From Planctomycetota bacterium (GTDB lineage Bacteria; Planctomycetota; Planctomycetia; Pirellulales; Pirellulaceae), in NCBI GenBank assembly GCA_014238905.1, contig JABAAE010000007.1, positions 82,852 to 146,851 on the forward strand: a stretch of 64,000 nucleotides of DNA, in the 5' to 3' direction. The position numbers and the translations under genes were made by a program. Shown here piece after piece: positions 28,220 to 38,822 of this stretch (its first letter is position 1; each line of letters opens with the position of its first letter). Under the pieces are notes generated by a model. That model searched no databases. It worked only from the letters and a program-made list of their open reading frames with translations, and was not told the origin of the DNA.

Positions 28220-30979
28220 TTACCGTCGTCTGCCGAACACCCAACCCAAAAACTGCTCTACGATCAGGATGCCGCCCAAAAGGAATAGAACATACATCCA
28301 ATACTCGGTTCGCGCTCCTTGAACCGTCTGAGCAGACATTGCCGTTCCGTCAATGAGCTTGATCTGGTCACCAAAATAATCCGTGCCGACCTCGCCAAAA
28401 TCCAGTCGTTTTAAATCTCCTTCGGCCGGCATTACGTTGGCGGAAAACACACGTGAATCGGCCACGTCTTTTCCATCCTGCTTTTCCTGTTCAACCAAGA
28501 CCATGTCATAAAAACCAGCCTCTTCCATTTTGGGAACCGATAATTGCCAATATTTCCCTTTGGTCGGATCGGCTGCGTCAAAAGGTATGGCCGTCAGGTT
28601 TCGCTTTTCGCCACGGGGTGGAGTGATGGAGGCGGATGGCTTTAGACGGGAAATATCAATAACCTCTCGGATGCCTTCCCCTACAAAAGGTGGTTCAACC
28701 TGTTCTCCATCTCCGAGATAATCACACATTTCAATATGCAGTAACAAGTTGGCCGATCCGATTTGCGGGAGATTCGTCCAGTCCTCATCTGCAGGAAATG
28801 TACACAGTACCACTCGCCCTTCTCCGAATCGCTTTTCTGCAATAGCAGGATGGCTTCCCTCGTCATTGTAAACCGCCAAGACAGAAGTGTTTTCACCCAG
28901 GTCTTCAACATTTTCAGGCAACTCACTTTTGACTGTCCAGACATCGCCATTGGAATACCGGACACGCCAACACCCAAACTGATGAGCCTCTTTGCTTTTC
29001 GCCTTGGGAATTCGATTAAGAATCAACTCCGATTCAAGCTTTCCATCGTAGCTAAACTTTGCTTCTGAGTCGGTCACCAAGCGAATGGGACACTTTTCAA
29101 AAGCGCCTAGAACGTCAGAGATAACGAACTCTGATCCAACTTCCACTGCTCTGGAACTGACCTCAAATACCCGTTCTTTGGCGGACGTCGGCATCCCAGC
29201 TTCTGTTTCCTGGTACTCTTTCGAAGAAGCATGGGAAGCACCAAATTTATAGTGTTTACCAGTCGTCAACGTAGGCGATACCGGATTGGGGATTGGCTCC
29301 AGCCCACTTTGCTCGCTGTTCCACCAACTGTAAAAATTAACCAGGCTGGCCGCAATATTTCCCTGCCCCTCAAAGACCGCAGTGATCCGACTGCTCTCTT
29401 CACCCAGATCAAGATTCACCCAGGATTCCTGATTGACGTCGCCATCCATACCAGTCAACTTCAGTGGAGAAAGCCCTCCACCTCCCACCATTTTCTGGAC
29501 TTCGGTTGCGGACTTGGACTCGGCAACCCTTTTTGATTTTTCAGGGTCAAAATAAAATTGACGATTAAAGATAGCCTCGTTAATCTGGTCACCCACCATC
29601 AATACCAGACTGCCACCTCCGGCCACCCAATTTTCCAGTGTTTCGAGCTGCCCCTGGGACAACTCATCCACATTACAAAGATAGACAACCTGGTATTTTG
29701 AAAAGTCTACAGAGGACAGTTCGCTCAGCCCGATTACCGTCGGAATAACCCCCGAGTTCGAATCCACTGGCCGCAATGCACGACGAAGGTAATACGTCTC
29801 CGATCGATCTTCGATAGCCGAAGGATCCCCGTCGACCAACAATACCGAAGTGCCTCGCTTTACGCGAGCTGCAAAGTAACGCGTGCTATCGACTTCAACA
29901 GAGTCTCGGCTCACATCTTCAACGTTCAACGTCGCCCAAACTTTCCAATATTCAGCGACATTGGCAAAGCTCTCGTCATCATCCAACTCATCCTGTTTAG
30001 AAAGCTCAAAGGTCACCGGGAAGGAACGGATTACCGACTTGGACATCCCTGGCTCAATGGCCTCGATGAACTCTGACTGCGCTACCGCTGATTCGGTACT
30101 ATAAAAGTCCAACCGCACATCCTTCACCGTCTCACCACCAAAATTCGTCACCGTCACATAAAAAGAATTGTTGACGCCTGATTTCAATGGGGACTCAGGT
30201 TGCAAAGACGTAATCCCAAGATTGACACTGGAATCCCCTCCCACATCAACCAGATAGCAACCCAGTGGTGTATTGGATCCCACGTCTTTCAACAGATTCT
30301 GCGCCGGATTCCCCTCGGCGCTCTGGGATTCAAACCACCAGTCCTGCTGGCGCAAATCGGTAAGGAGATAAAAGATTCGATTGAGCCCTTCTTTCTTGCC
30401 GGCGGTTTCCTCGACGATGGATCGCAATCCTTCGTCGTAACTCGCGGGAAAATCCGAACACCGGATCTCATTAATCACGTCATCAATTTCAGTCATCGTA
30501 TCGGGCGTGACCGGCAAGCTGGGTATAATCGGATTTTCAATATCCGAAGTCAGCATCAACGTCAAATAATTCGTCGCCTTGTCTTCGGACAGATTCTTTA
30601 CAAACCCCTTCAGCTTCTCCTTGGCGTTTTCAAAGACCGTTTTGTTTCCAGTTCTGACATTCATACTGAATGAATCGTCCAGCACCACAATTCTTTCGAA
30701 TTGTTGATTTTCTCCAAAAAGGTTGATGTCATTGGGGAAAAACGGTCGCGACAGTAACAGTCCAACCAGAAAAATCGCAATGCATCTTAAAATGAGCAGA
30801 ATGATATTCTCCAGCTGAATCCGGCGACGATTTTTCCTGTTGGCATTCAACAGAAAATCCATCGCGGCCCAATCGACAATCTTGAATCGACGGCGATTCA
30901 GCAGGTGAATAATGATGGGCGATGCAATGGCTGCTGTTCCCAGCCAGAACATCACCGGTAAGGTCAAAAACGAAGTCAT
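28220..30979 (-). CDS. BatA/VWA membrane protein
   Basis: 919 residues. The N-terminus is a BatA-type region: a hydrophobic hairpin with the hallmark HLLNRRRFKIVDWAAMDFLL followed by a second helix (NIILLILRCIAIFLVGLLLS). A VWA-like domain follows with DDSFSMNV as a MIDAS-like DxSxS motif at about residue 97. Later parts comprise Ig-like modules and a flavodoxin/GATase-like section (VDFSKYQVVYLCNVDELSQG ... GGGSLVLMVGDQ). A C-terminal transmembrane helix (MYVLFLLGGILIVEQFLGWV) ends in GRRR. Together with MoxR and DUF58 it forms the core of the Bat-type system, thought to act in envelope stress or assembly of complexes. It is 29 bases from the DUF58 gene. Confidence 0.9.
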   Translation of the reverse strand: MTSFLTLPVMFWLGTAAIASPIIIHLLNRRRFKIVDWAAMDFLLNANRKNRRRIQLENIILLILRCIAIFLVGLLLSRPFFPNDINLFGENQQFERIVVLDDSFSMNVRTGNKTVFENAKEKLKGFVKNLSEDKATNYLTLMLTSDIENPIIPSLPVTPDTMTEIDDVINEIRCSDFPASYDEGLRSIVEETAGKKEGLNRIFYLLTDLRQQDWWFESQSAEGNPAQNLLKDVGSNTPLGCYLVDVGGDSSVNLGITSLQPESPLKSGVNNSFYVTVTNFGGETVKDVRLDFYSTESAVAQSEFIEAIEPGMSKSVIRSFPVTFELSKQDELDDDESFANVAEYWKVWATLNVEDVSRDSVEVDSTRYFAARVKRGTSVLLVDGDPSAIEDRSETYYLRRALRPVDSNSGVIPTVIGLSELSSVDFSKYQVVYLCNVDELSQGQLETLENWVAGGGSLVLMVGDQINEAIFNRQFYFDPEKSKRVAESKSATEVQKMVGGGGLSPLKLTGMDGDVNQESWVNLDLGEESSRITAVFEGQGNIAASLVNFYSWWNSEQSGLEPIPNPVSPTLTTGKHYKFGASHASSKEYQETEAGMPTSAKERVFEVSSRAVEVGSEFVISDVLGAFEKCPIRLVTDSEAKFSYDGKLESELILNRIPKAKSKEAHQFGCWRVRYSNGDVWTVKSELPENVEDLGENTSVLAVYNDEGSHPAIAEKRFGEGRVVLCTFPADEDWTNLPQIGSANLLLHIEMCDYLGDGEQVEPPFVGEGIREVIDISRLKPSASITPPRGEKRNLTAIPFDAADPTKGKYWQLSVPKMEEAGFYDMVLVEQEKQDGKDVADSRVFSANVMPAEGDLKRLDFGEVGTDYFGDQIKLIDGTAMSAQTVQGARTEYWMYVLFLLGGILIVEQFLGWVFGRRR

Positions 30980-31008
30980 TAACTGATTTATTCCCTTTGG
31001 TAAACCTT

Positions 31009-31932
31009 CTACTTGCGAAGGAGGTTTTTTTTGATTTTTTGTCGAAACGTAAGATAAGAAGCCAAGGTGGCGTCGAGCGGTCGACTGGTGTTCACCAGCA
31101 AATGATCGACTCCATTAGTGGCACAGACTTTTCGAACCTGTCCCAAAAAGCTGTTGACTTCATCCAAATAAGCTTGTCGCAGGGCCCTTGGATCGGCATG
31201 CAACTCAGCATCAATCTCCAAACCCTTGAACAATGTCATGTCTTCAAACGGAAACTCCAATTCATGATCATGCATGACATGAAACACGATCACCTCATGC
31301 CGACGAAGGCGAAATTGCCGTAATGTCTCTTGCAATGTCTCGATGTCCAGAAACAGATCGGATACCAGAACGACCAGCCCCCTTGTCTTAATTTGACCTG
31401 CCAACTGCCTGTAGACATCACTGATATCGGTTTTGTCGTCGGCCGTGGTCTGTTGAAGTTCGTGAAGCATCAGCTTCAGATGACTGGGATGAGAACTTGC
31501 CTTTAAATTTTTCTCTATCTGGTTCGAAAAAGTGACCAGCCCAACAGCATCCTGTTGCTGCTGCAGCATATAAGCCAAGCTGGCGGCAGCCGTTGCCGCA
31601 TAGTCAAATTTACTCCATCCATCCACTTCGCCATAACGCATCGACTTGCTACAGTCCAGAACAATGGTGCATTTCAGGTTAGTCTCTTCTTCATACTCTT
31701 TGATGTACAACCGATCGGTCTTTGACCAGACCTTCCAGTCGATATGTTTAAGGTCATCACCAAATGCATACTCCCTGTGCCCGGCAAACTCGATCGCAAA
31801 TCCATTGTAAGGACTTCGATGTTGTCCAGTGATGAAGCCTTCTACGACCAGCCGAGCTCGCAAATCAAGACGTTTGATTCTCTCCAGAGTCTTCGGATCA
31901 AGATAGTTTTTTTCCGAGGTTGCCTGAGCCAT
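31009..31932 (-). CDS. DUF58 protein, MoxR partner
   Basis: 307 residues, cytoplasmic. It contains the DUF58 signature GFAIEFAGHREYAFGDDLKH followed by IDWKVWSKTDRLYIKEYEEE, then a VWA-like fold beginning TIVLDCSKSM and continuing with VLVSDLF. It ends with the usual VNSFLGQVRKVCATNGVDH region. Such proteins always accompany a MoxR ATPase and carry a VWA-type domain that is presumably a substrate or adaptor for it. The gene lies 68 bases after moxR and 29 bases before the BatA gene, in agreement with a single operon. Confidence 0.93.
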   Translation of the reverse strand: MAQATSEKNYLDPKTLERIKRLDLRARLVVEGFITGQHRSPYNGFAIEFAGHREYAFGDDLKHIDWKVWSKTDRLYIKEYEEETNLKCTIVLDCSKSMRYGEVDGWSKFDYAATAAASLAYMLQQQQDAVGLVTFSNQIEKNLKASSHPSHLKLMLHELQQTTADDKTDISDVYRQLAGQIKTRGLVVLVSDLFLDIETLQETLRQFRLRRHEVIVFHVMHDHELEFPFEDMTLFKGLEIDAELHADPRALRQAYLDEVNSFLGQVRKVCATNGVDHLLVNTSRPLDATLASYLTFRQKIKKNLLRK

Positions 31933-32000
31933 CCATTTCTTTCAAATAGGATTTTTGGCCTGCCTTGCAGGCCGGTAAAACATGAAAACAGCCAAGAAAA

Positions 32001-33068
32001 TCAACCAGCAAAAGCATGCGTCAATTCGGGTACCACTTCGTCGCCATCAGTTCGATCGGAAATTTCATCCAGCAATTGTGTGATCACTTTGTCGGAAGTA
32101 ATTCCTGCAGACTCGGCATTGAAATTGGTAATCACGCGGTGACGTAAGACAGGATGGGCGACGGCTTTGATATCCTCGGTGGAAACATAAAACCTTCCAT
32201 GCAGCATCGCCCGGGCCTTGCCGCCCAACAAAAGATATTGCACCCCTCTTGGACCGGCACCCCAACTGACCGCTTCCCTGATGAATTCGGGGCATTCCGC
32301 TTCCAATACCCGGGTGGCTCGAACGAGACGGAGAGCATAGTGGATAACGTGAGGAGCAGCGGGCACACGACGTACCATTTTTTGCAGTTGGCTAATGGCT
32401 TCGTCCGACAAAACCTGGCAGACTTCCGGCTGCACGTCCGAAGTGGTCGATTCAGCGATGGTGAACTCTTCATCATAACTTGGATACTTTACAAAGACCT
32501 TAAACATAAATCGGTCTTGCTGTGCTTCGGGTAAAGTGTAGGTACCTTCCTGCTCAATCGGATTCTGTGTCGCCAACACAAAAAAGGGCGCCGGAAGAAC
32601 ATGGCGTTCACCTCCAATCGTCACTTGACGCTCCTGCATCGATTCCAGTAGCGCGGCTTGAGTCTTTGGTGGAGTACGGTTGATTTCATCCGCCAAAACA
32701 ATGTTGGCAAAAATCGGGCCCTTGATAAACTTGAACACTCGCTGCCCTGAGGACTTGTCTTCCTCGAGTACTTCCGTTCCTGTGATGTCGGTCGGCATCA
32801 GGTCAGGCGTAAACTGGATTCTGGAAAAATCGAGGTGTAATGACTTCGCCAAGGTGCTCACCATCAGCGTCTTGGCCAAACCCGGCACACCTTCCAAAAG
32901 ACAATGCCCTTGGGCAAAAATGGCAATCAGCAATTGTTCGATCACTTCATCCTGCCCGATAATCACTTTGGACAATTCGGTCCGTATCTGGGTGTAGGCG
33001 GTTTTCAGCTTTTCAAGTGACTCCAGATCCTGGGGAGTTGCGTTATCGTTTCCGTTCGCATCTGACAT
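32001..33068 (-). CDS. MoxR family AAA+ ATPase
   Basis: 355 residues from the ATG at 33068 (an ATG nine bases upstream is in frame). Walker A is GVPGLAKT, Walker B is [20 protein letters not shown] with the following [10 protein letters not shown] pore-type segment characteristic of MoxR, sensor 1 is [20 protein letters not shown] and the arginine-finger helix follows in DRFMFKV. The C-terminal lid contains [20 protein letters not shown]. MoxR ATPases act as chaperones that load metals or assemble complexes and use VWA proteins as partners; here the partners are encoded directly downstream (DUF58, BatA, VWA proteins). It is the first gene of the minus-strand block, so its upstream spacer should hold the main promoter. 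Confidence 0.95.
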   Translation of the reverse strand: MSDANGNDNATPQDLESLEKLKTAYTQIRTELSKVIIGQDEVIEQLLIAIFAQGHCLLEGVPGLAKTLMVSTLAKSLHLDFSRIQFTPDLMPTDITGTEVLEEDKSSGQRVFKFIKGPIFANIVLADEINRTPPKTQAALLESMQERQVTIGGERHVLPAPFFVLATQNPIEQEGTYTLPEAQQDRFMFKVFVKYPSYDEEFTIAESTTSDVQPEVCQVLSDEAISQLQKMVRRVPAAPHVIHYALRLVRATRVLEAECPEFIREAVSWGAGPRGVQYLLLGGKARAMLHGRFYVSTEDIKAVAHPVLRHRVITNFNAESAGITSDKVITQLLDEISDRTDGDEVVPELTHAFAG

Positions 33069-33674
33069 GCTTTTCATTCCTCGTAGTTTGGCAAGAGGGA
33101 CAGACTCCCCCGAAAATCAATTATTTGAATCGGCGCCCGCAACGGTCCGCTTTCGGGCTCCAAGTAATGGTCTCATCAAATCATTCTCTAAATAGGCCGA
33201 GTTACAGCTATCACGAAATCGCCATAGCGGCAAGTGACGGCCAATTAGAACAGGGTGGGTATCCACTCCCTCGTCCCGGTATCACCCGCATGGTAACAGC
33301 CTGCATCCCTAAAGATTACCTAAAGTATAACCATCGTAATTTGAATTTGTTCCAAATTACATCGGTGCACTCGCTCTAGGCCAATATTTCAGGGGACAAG
33401 TGGCCTTCAATAAACCATCTAGTATTCCATTGTGAACAGATAAACACGTTTTGGGCATCCCGGGATTGGAATGGGAACAAAATTGATTATAGAATTGGCG
33501 GTAATCTCGATAGGGAAAGCCCCAGTTATTGGACACTTTTACCGATGGTTGGCCGAATTTTCAAGATCCAGAACTGGAGTCCCGCTTGTGACCCCCGATT
33601 TTGGATCCCCCCCGGGGTTCCGAAAACCTCTTTTTTCGAGTGTTGAGGAAAAACATCACGCAGGAAAAAACGCA
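33069..33674. other. divergent intergenic region between moxR and the 1715-residue hybrid gene
   Basis: About 600 bases with divergent genes on both sides; it must contain promoters for the minus-strand block and for the plus-strand hybrid gene. An ORF reaching into it from the hybrid gene (start 33471) encodes an atypical Pro/Arg-rich stretch without signal peptide features and is probably not translated. I see no well-supported promoter pair, operator or hairpin. Confidence 0.6.
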
Positions 33675-36600
33675 ATGTACAAATCGACAGTTTTTCTTTT
33701 CATGTTGGCATTGACCATTGTTGGTCACCAACCAGGCATCGCCCAGGAAACCAATCCCCATGCTTTTCTTGACGAATTCTGCAACCCCTACTACCCCCAC
33801 CAAAAGTTTCCAAGGCTGACCACCCCTCAATGGATTGGAGAACCGGGCATTGAGGCCGTCATCACCTTGGGGATTGATGACATGCGGGATCCCGCCGTGT
33901 ATGAAGCCTTTCTGCGGCCAATTCTGGAACGCCTTAAAAAGATCGATGGTCGCGCACCGGTCAGCATCATGACGTGCAGTATCGACCCGAAAAACGAGCA
34001 ACTTCAAACATGGCTCGCTGAAGGAGTTTCGATAGAGTGCCACACCATCGATCATCCTTGCCCCTGCCTGCAGGGTGGAGATTTTTCCAAAGCTAAGACA
34101 ACGTACGATCGCTGTGTAGATCTAATGAACTCGATTCCCGGGAACCGACCGGTTGCCTTTCGCTTCCCCTGTATGGACTCTTTGAATACTCCTAGCCCAC
34201 GTGGCTATTCGGAGATCATCAACCAATCCACCCCCATGGGCCATCACCTGCAAATCAGCACTTCGGTCACCTGCCTTTTTACGAAGGAGGATCCGGAAAT
34301 CGCCACCCTGTTCGATTCAAAACAGGGTGAAGAAAAATCTTCGGCCAATGCTTCGAGATTTCAACGTTACATCCCTTTTCCTTCTTTTGTCAATCGCGTA
34401 GATAATTATCCCTATCCATTCGTGGTGGGCAGGAAGTGCTGGGAATTCCCTTGCACGATTCCGGATGACTGGCAGGGACAAAACATCCAACGCCCCAATA
34501 ATCCAAAAACGGTCGTCGATTTGAAAGCGGCTCTCGATGCGACCATTCTTAAAAAAGGGGTTGCCAATATTGTCTTTCACCCTCACGGCTGGATTCGGGC
34601 CGAGCAGGTTGTCGATGTGATCGATTATATCGATCAAAAATACGGAAAACGCGTCAAGTTCCTCGCGTTTGATGAATGCATCGAAAAAATAAACCGCCAC
34701 CTCCTTCAGGACAACCCTATTCGTTCACCCAACGAAGGGCGTGGTAACGGCGTTCGCATTCTTGATTTGAATCAGGACGGGTACATGGATGTCTTTATTG
34801 GCAACAAGAAGACCAAAATGACCCGGATTTGGAATCCAAAAACCCAATCATGGCAATCGGCGAATCACCCGTTTCTTGCCGATTCAATTCGATTCGGAAG
34901 CTGGGAGAGCGAATCATATATTGTCAACCAAACTTCGCCTGGAAAATTCCGATTCTGGAAGCTGGATAATAAACAAGCCAAGTGGAATGCCGTCTCTCCT
35001 GATTGCCAACTACCTACGCAGGTTTCTATTGACGCGGTGCGACTCCGGGATCTCAACGGAGACGGGAAATTCGAAGTCATTGTTGCCGATCCGAGTGACC
35101 AGTCCATTTATCAATTAACAGATGGGAAACTTTCCCGGCTGGCAGATTTTCCTGCTGCGATCGTGGATGCAAAAGGAAATGATAACGGGCTTCGATTTGT
35201 AGATCTTGACCAAGATTCACTTGACGATATTGTCTACTCCAACGAGAGCGAATCTGGAGTATTTCTATTTAGTCAAACCAAAAACTCATTTCAAAAAATA
35301 AAGCCGGGGACTTCCATTCCACCCATCGTTAGCGAAGGAAAAAACAATGGTGTGTGGTTTGCAAACGAGCACCTATGGATCCAGAACGAGCATACCAACC
35401 GTCTTCCCGATGGTGTCGACAGGAGGAAATTCCAAGAGATCATTGCCAACGCCGAACCCAAGCCCCAATCGCCAAAAGAGTCGCTTGATTCGATTAAAGT
35501 ACCGGATAATTTCCAGGTGCAGCTCATGGCCGCAGAACCTCACGTGATGGATCCCATCGCGTTGGAGTGGGGTATCGATGGGAAATTATGGGTTGTGGAA
35601 ATGGCTGACTACCCTTTGGGGATCGACGATCAAGGAAAACCTGGTGGACGAATACGCTATCTAGAGGACACCAATCAGGATGGCAGTTACGACAAGTCCA
35701 CTGTGTTTGTGGATCAAATCCCGTTTCCAACGGGTGTATTCCCCATTAATCTAGACCCGGCGAAACCGGCTTGCCTCATCTCCGCAGCCCCCTTGGTCGT
35801 GCTGGCTGATCGGCCAGGACATTGGAACGAACTGGTTGAGACTGCGGGCGATCCACCAGCGCCTTCCCCGAACATTTGGTTGCGAGGATTTGGCGAAGGC
35901 AACCAACAGCATCGGTTTAATGGCTTTTCTTATGGATTGGATAACTGGTTTTATCTTGCCAACGGTGACAGCGGAGGAATGATCGAAAATCCACGTTCCG
36001 GGCAACGACTGAACATTCAGGGTCGAGATCTTCGTTTTCGCAAGACGACTGACGAACTACGGCTGGAGGCTCAATCTGGTCAAACTCAATTTGGACGGCA
36101 TCGTGATGATTGGGGAAACTGGTTTGGCTGCTCCAATCCCCTCCCGATTCGGCATTACATTCTGTCGGATCACTATCTTCGTCGAAATCCCCATTTCAAA
36201 TACCCGCCATCGCACAGAGATATCGCCCGCGCCGACAACACACAGATTTACCCCCGTTCCAGGGTTCTCAGTCACTGGTCAGGATACCGCCCTCCCGCTA
36301 CCGGACAGCCCCACCGGTTCACATCAGCATGCTCAACTAATTTTTATCGGGACGACCTTTTTGGAGAGGGGTTTCAAGGCAACGTTTTTACATGCGAACC
36401 GGTGCACAATCTAGTGCACCGCAGGACTTTGAAAACCGACGGTTTGACTTTTCAAAGCCAGCGACCCGAGGACCAACTCCTGGGTGAATTCCTCGCTTCG
36501 AGCGACAGTTGGTTTCGCCCGACCTACATCACAACCGGTCCTGACGGTGCGCTTTGGATCACCGATATGTACCGTTTGGTCATCGAACACCCCGAGTGGA

Positions 36601-38822
36601 TTGATAACCAAAGAGAAAAAGAACTCTTCCTGCGAGCAGGCCATGACAGAGGTCGGATCTACCGGGTTTTTAAAAAGGATGTTTCTCTACGTCCTCTTCC
36701 GACATCGGGCAATCAAGAAGGGATCCAATGGCAGGCCCTGGTTCAAAACCTAATGTCACCCAATCGATGGCGGCGCGAAATATCACAATACCTGCTGGTA
36801 CATCAAACCTCCTCTATGGAACCAGAGGTGCAAGCGGCCATCCAAAACAAACTGATCCTGTTATTGAACGAAGCCAAGAACCCGTTGGCTCAACTTCATG
36901 CTGCCAACACCCTGGATGGTCGTGGCGAATTAACTAGCGAACTGCTCACCAAACTAATCAAAAGCAAGCATCCGGATGTTCGACGCCATGCAATTCGCAT
37001 GGCGGAAGTCTTTCTGGCCCAGTCCGACCGGACCATTACCGCAGCAGTCTGCAGCTGCATTAAAGACACCGAGCCCAGGGTTCTGTTGCAATTGGCCTAT
37101 TCCCTTGGATTTGGCAAATTGAAGGAGTGTCGCCAAACCCTTTGTGATCTTGGCATACAATCGATGGCCAGTGACCATCTTTTGGCCGCCGTCACCAGTT
37201 CTCTGGGAAAATCCAACTTGGAGGATGTACTCCAACACGCCCGTTCTCGTCAGCCCTTGGGAGATTTTACTTTGCACCTGTGCGAGCAGGCATTACGCAT
37301 GAAGAAATCTCAACTGGCTTTTCCGACACTCGATGTGCTCTTTGAATCAACCGATCCTGCTGAACTGACGACTGCCCAGCTCGAAAAAATAGCCCAGTTG
37401 ATCTCCCTCATTCCAACCAACCAGAAACCCGAACCAACGAGAATCGCCGCTTCTAGAAGTTTTTCCGCCAAAATCAATTCGCTCTTGGCTTCGTCGGCTA
37501 CGATTCTTCCACAACGCCAAATCGCCTTGATGCGACTCATTGGAAAGTCTCCCTTTTTGCCGATCCAAAACAGAATCGCTGATCTCGTCCAGCCAATTAA
37601 CGCAGCCAACGATATTGCGGTACAGGTTAACGCGGTTTCATTACTTGGAGAATTCTCTGATGCCTCCATTGCTTCTGTGCTCTTGGCAAAGTATCGATCC
37701 GTTAGTCCAACCGTCCAAAAAGAAATCCTCAGCGTGATCATCGCCAGAACTGACTGGACCAAAATCCTGCTGGAAGGTATCGAAAACAAAAAATACTCTC
37801 AACTGGGCCTCTCGGCATCAACCGTTCGTCAATTGACCGCTCATGTCGACCCGGCCATCGCGTCCCAAGCCAAGAAACTATTCGCAACGCCGACTCGATC
37901 AGACCGAGTTGACATTATTAACGACTACCGCAGTAAGTTGTCGAACTCTCTTGCCTCTGGTTCCCAACCAGATCGTTTGATTCTTCAATCTGGACAAGCC
38001 ATCTTCCAAAAAAGATGCTCAACCTGTCACCAAGTGGGAACTCTGGGAACAGGGATTGGGCCTGACTTGATGGCCTTGAGGGATCGATCTGCCGATACTC
38101 TATTACGAGCCATCCTGGATCCTAATTCCGCCGTTGAGGACAAATATCGCAACTACTTGTTTTCGCTGAAGGATGGCCGATCCATTTCGGGTGTTATTGA
38201 AAGTGAATCCTCCAATCAAATCAATGTTGCCAACGCCGATGGAAAACGACTGACCCTTTTACGCTCGGATATTGAGATGTTAAGAAGCACTCCCCAATCG
38301 TTTATGCCGGAAGGTTTTGAAAAAGATATTTCTGCCAAGGAAATGAGCCAGCTCTTACAGTTTCTACTGATCAATACTCCACAGCCAAAGTCCTTTGCGG
38401 GTAACCATCCGGCGTTGGTCAAGCCATCACCAACGGGCGGCCTGAGATTAGATGCAACCACCGCTAGAATTTTTGGACCGTCCGCTATTTTTGAGACGAA
38501 ATACAAGAACATCGGATTTTGGGCAGATGAAAATGATTTCACCCAATGGAACGTAACGGTTGAAAAGTCAGGGAAATTCAACGTCTGGCTCAATTACGCC
38601 AGTGTTAAAAACAGCGCCGGAAACAGCTATTCGATCTCCTCTCCGGTGGGATCGATAAAAGGGCAGGTCAAATCAACCGGCAGTTGGGACCAGTATGAAA
38701 GAGTTTTGATTGGATCCCTCGATTTGCAGGCGGGCCAACAGTCCATCGATCTTCGCCCTGACCGCCCGGTGAATGGTTTTTTAATGGATTTTAAGGCGCT
38801 GGAATTGGTGCCCGTAGAATAA
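33675..38822 (+). CDS. secreted hybrid: polysaccharide-deacetylase-like, FG-GAP, membrane-bound dehydrogenase, HEAT, cytochrome c and carbohydrate-binding domains
   Basis: 1715 residues starting at the ATG at 33675, which has AGGA upstream and opens a signal peptide (VFLFMLALTIVGHQPGIA). In order: a NodB-like domain (residues about 45-300) with the metal-site Asp pair in ITLGIDDM, HTIDHPCP as the HxxxH ligands and a conserved RFPCMDS; FG-GAP/VCBS-like repeats (about 350-570; LDLNQDGYMDVFIG, RDLNGDGKFEVIVA, VDLDQDSLDDIVYS); a planctomycete membrane-bound dehydrogenase-like propeller (about 605-1000; FQVQLMAAEPHVMDPIALEW, FNGFSYGLDNWFYLANGDSG, TTGPDGALWITDMYR); HEAT repeats (about 1030-1400); a c-type heme domain with CSTCH at about 1447 and GTGIGPDL; and a C-terminal carbohydrate-binding-like beta domain (about 1585-1715). 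The dehydrogenase-HEAT-cytochrome part is a known planctomycete family; the N-terminal deacetylase-like fusion is unusual. Likely role: oxidation or deacetylation of polysaccharide outside the cytoplasm (inference). Confidence 0.88.
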   Translation: MYKSTVFLFMLALTIVGHQPGIAQETNPHAFLDEFCNPYYPHQKFPRLTTPQWIGEPGIEAVITLGIDDMRDPAVYEAFLRPILERLKKIDGRAPVSIMTCSIDPKNEQLQTWLAEGVSIECHTIDHPCPCLQGGDFSKAKTTYDRCVDLMNSIPGNRPVAFRFPCMDSLNTPSPRGYSEIINQSTPMGHHLQISTSVTCLFTKEDPEIATLFDSKQGEEKSSANASRFQRYIPFPSFVNRVDNYPYPFVVGRKCWEFPCTIPDDWQGQNIQRPNNPKTVVDLKAALDATILKKGVANIVFHPHGWIRAEQVVDVIDYIDQKYGKRVKFLAFDECIEKINRHLLQDNPIRSPNEGRGNGVRILDLNQDGYMDVFIGNKKTKMTRIWNPKTQSWQSANHPFLADSIRFGSWESESYIVNQTSPGKFRFWKLDNKQAKWNAVSPDCQLPTQVSIDAVRLRDLNGDGKFEVIVADPSDQSIYQLTDGKLSRLADFPAAIVDAKGNDNGLRFVDLDQDSLDDIVYSNESESGVFLFSQTKNSFQKIKPGTSIPPIVSEGKNNGVWFANEHLWIQNEHTNRLPDGVDRRKFQEIIANAEPKPQSPKESLDSIKVPDNFQVQLMAAEPHVMDPIALEWGIDGKLWVVEMADYPLGIDDQGKPGGRIRYLEDTNQDGSYDKSTVFVDQIPFPTGVFPINLDPAKPACLISAAPLVVLADRPGHWNELVETAGDPPAPSPNIWLRGFGEGNQQHRFNGFSYGLDNWFYLANGDSGGMIENPRSGQRLNIQGRDLRFRKTTDELRLEAQSGQTQFGRHRDDWGNWFGCSNPLPIRHYILSDHYLRRNPHFKYPPSHRDIARADNTQIYPRSRVLSHWSGYRPPATGQPHRFTSACSTNFYRDDLFGEGFQGNVFTCEPVHNLVHRRTLKTDGLTFQSQRPEDQLLGEFLASSDSWFRPTYITTGPDGALWITDMYRLVIEHPEWIDNQREKELFLRAGHDRGRIYRVFKKDVSLRPLPTSGNQEGIQWQALVQNLMSPNRWRREISQYLLVHQTSSMEPEVQAAIQNKLILLLNEAKNPLAQLHAANTLDGRGELTSELLTKLIKSKHPDVRRHAIRMAEVFLAQSDRTITAAVCSCIKDTEPRVLLQLAYSLGFGKLKECRQTLCDLGIQSMASDHLLAAVTSSLGKSNLEDVLQHARSRQPLGDFTLHLCEQALRMKKSQLAFPTLDVLFESTDPAELTTAQLEKIAQLISLIPTNQKPEPTRIAASRSFSAKINSLLASSATILPQRQIALMRLIGKSPFLPIQNRIADLVQPINAANDIAVQVNAVSLLGEFSDASIASVLLAKYRSVSPTVQKEILSVIIARTDWTKILLEGIENKKYSQLGLSASTVRQLTAHVDPAIASQAKKLFATPTRSDRVDIINDYRSKLSNSLASGSQPDRLILQSGQAIFQKRCSTCHQVGTLGTGIGPDLMALRDRSADTLLRAILDPNSAVEDKYRNYLFSLKDGRSISGVIESESSNQINVANADGKRLTLLRSDIEMLRSTPQSFMPEGFEKDISAKEMSQLLQFLLINTPQPKSFAGNHPALVKPSPTGGLRLDATTARIFGPSAIFETKYKNIGFWADENDFTQWNVTVEKSGKFNVWLNYASVKNSAGNSYSISSPVGSIKGQVKSTGSWDQYERVLIGSLDLQAGQQSIDLRPDRPVNGFLMDFKALELVPVE

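Noticed and set aside
33471-33674. N-terminal extension of the 1715-residue protein
   Set aside because: The ATG at 33675 has a ribosome binding site and opens a signal peptide; the extension is atypical.
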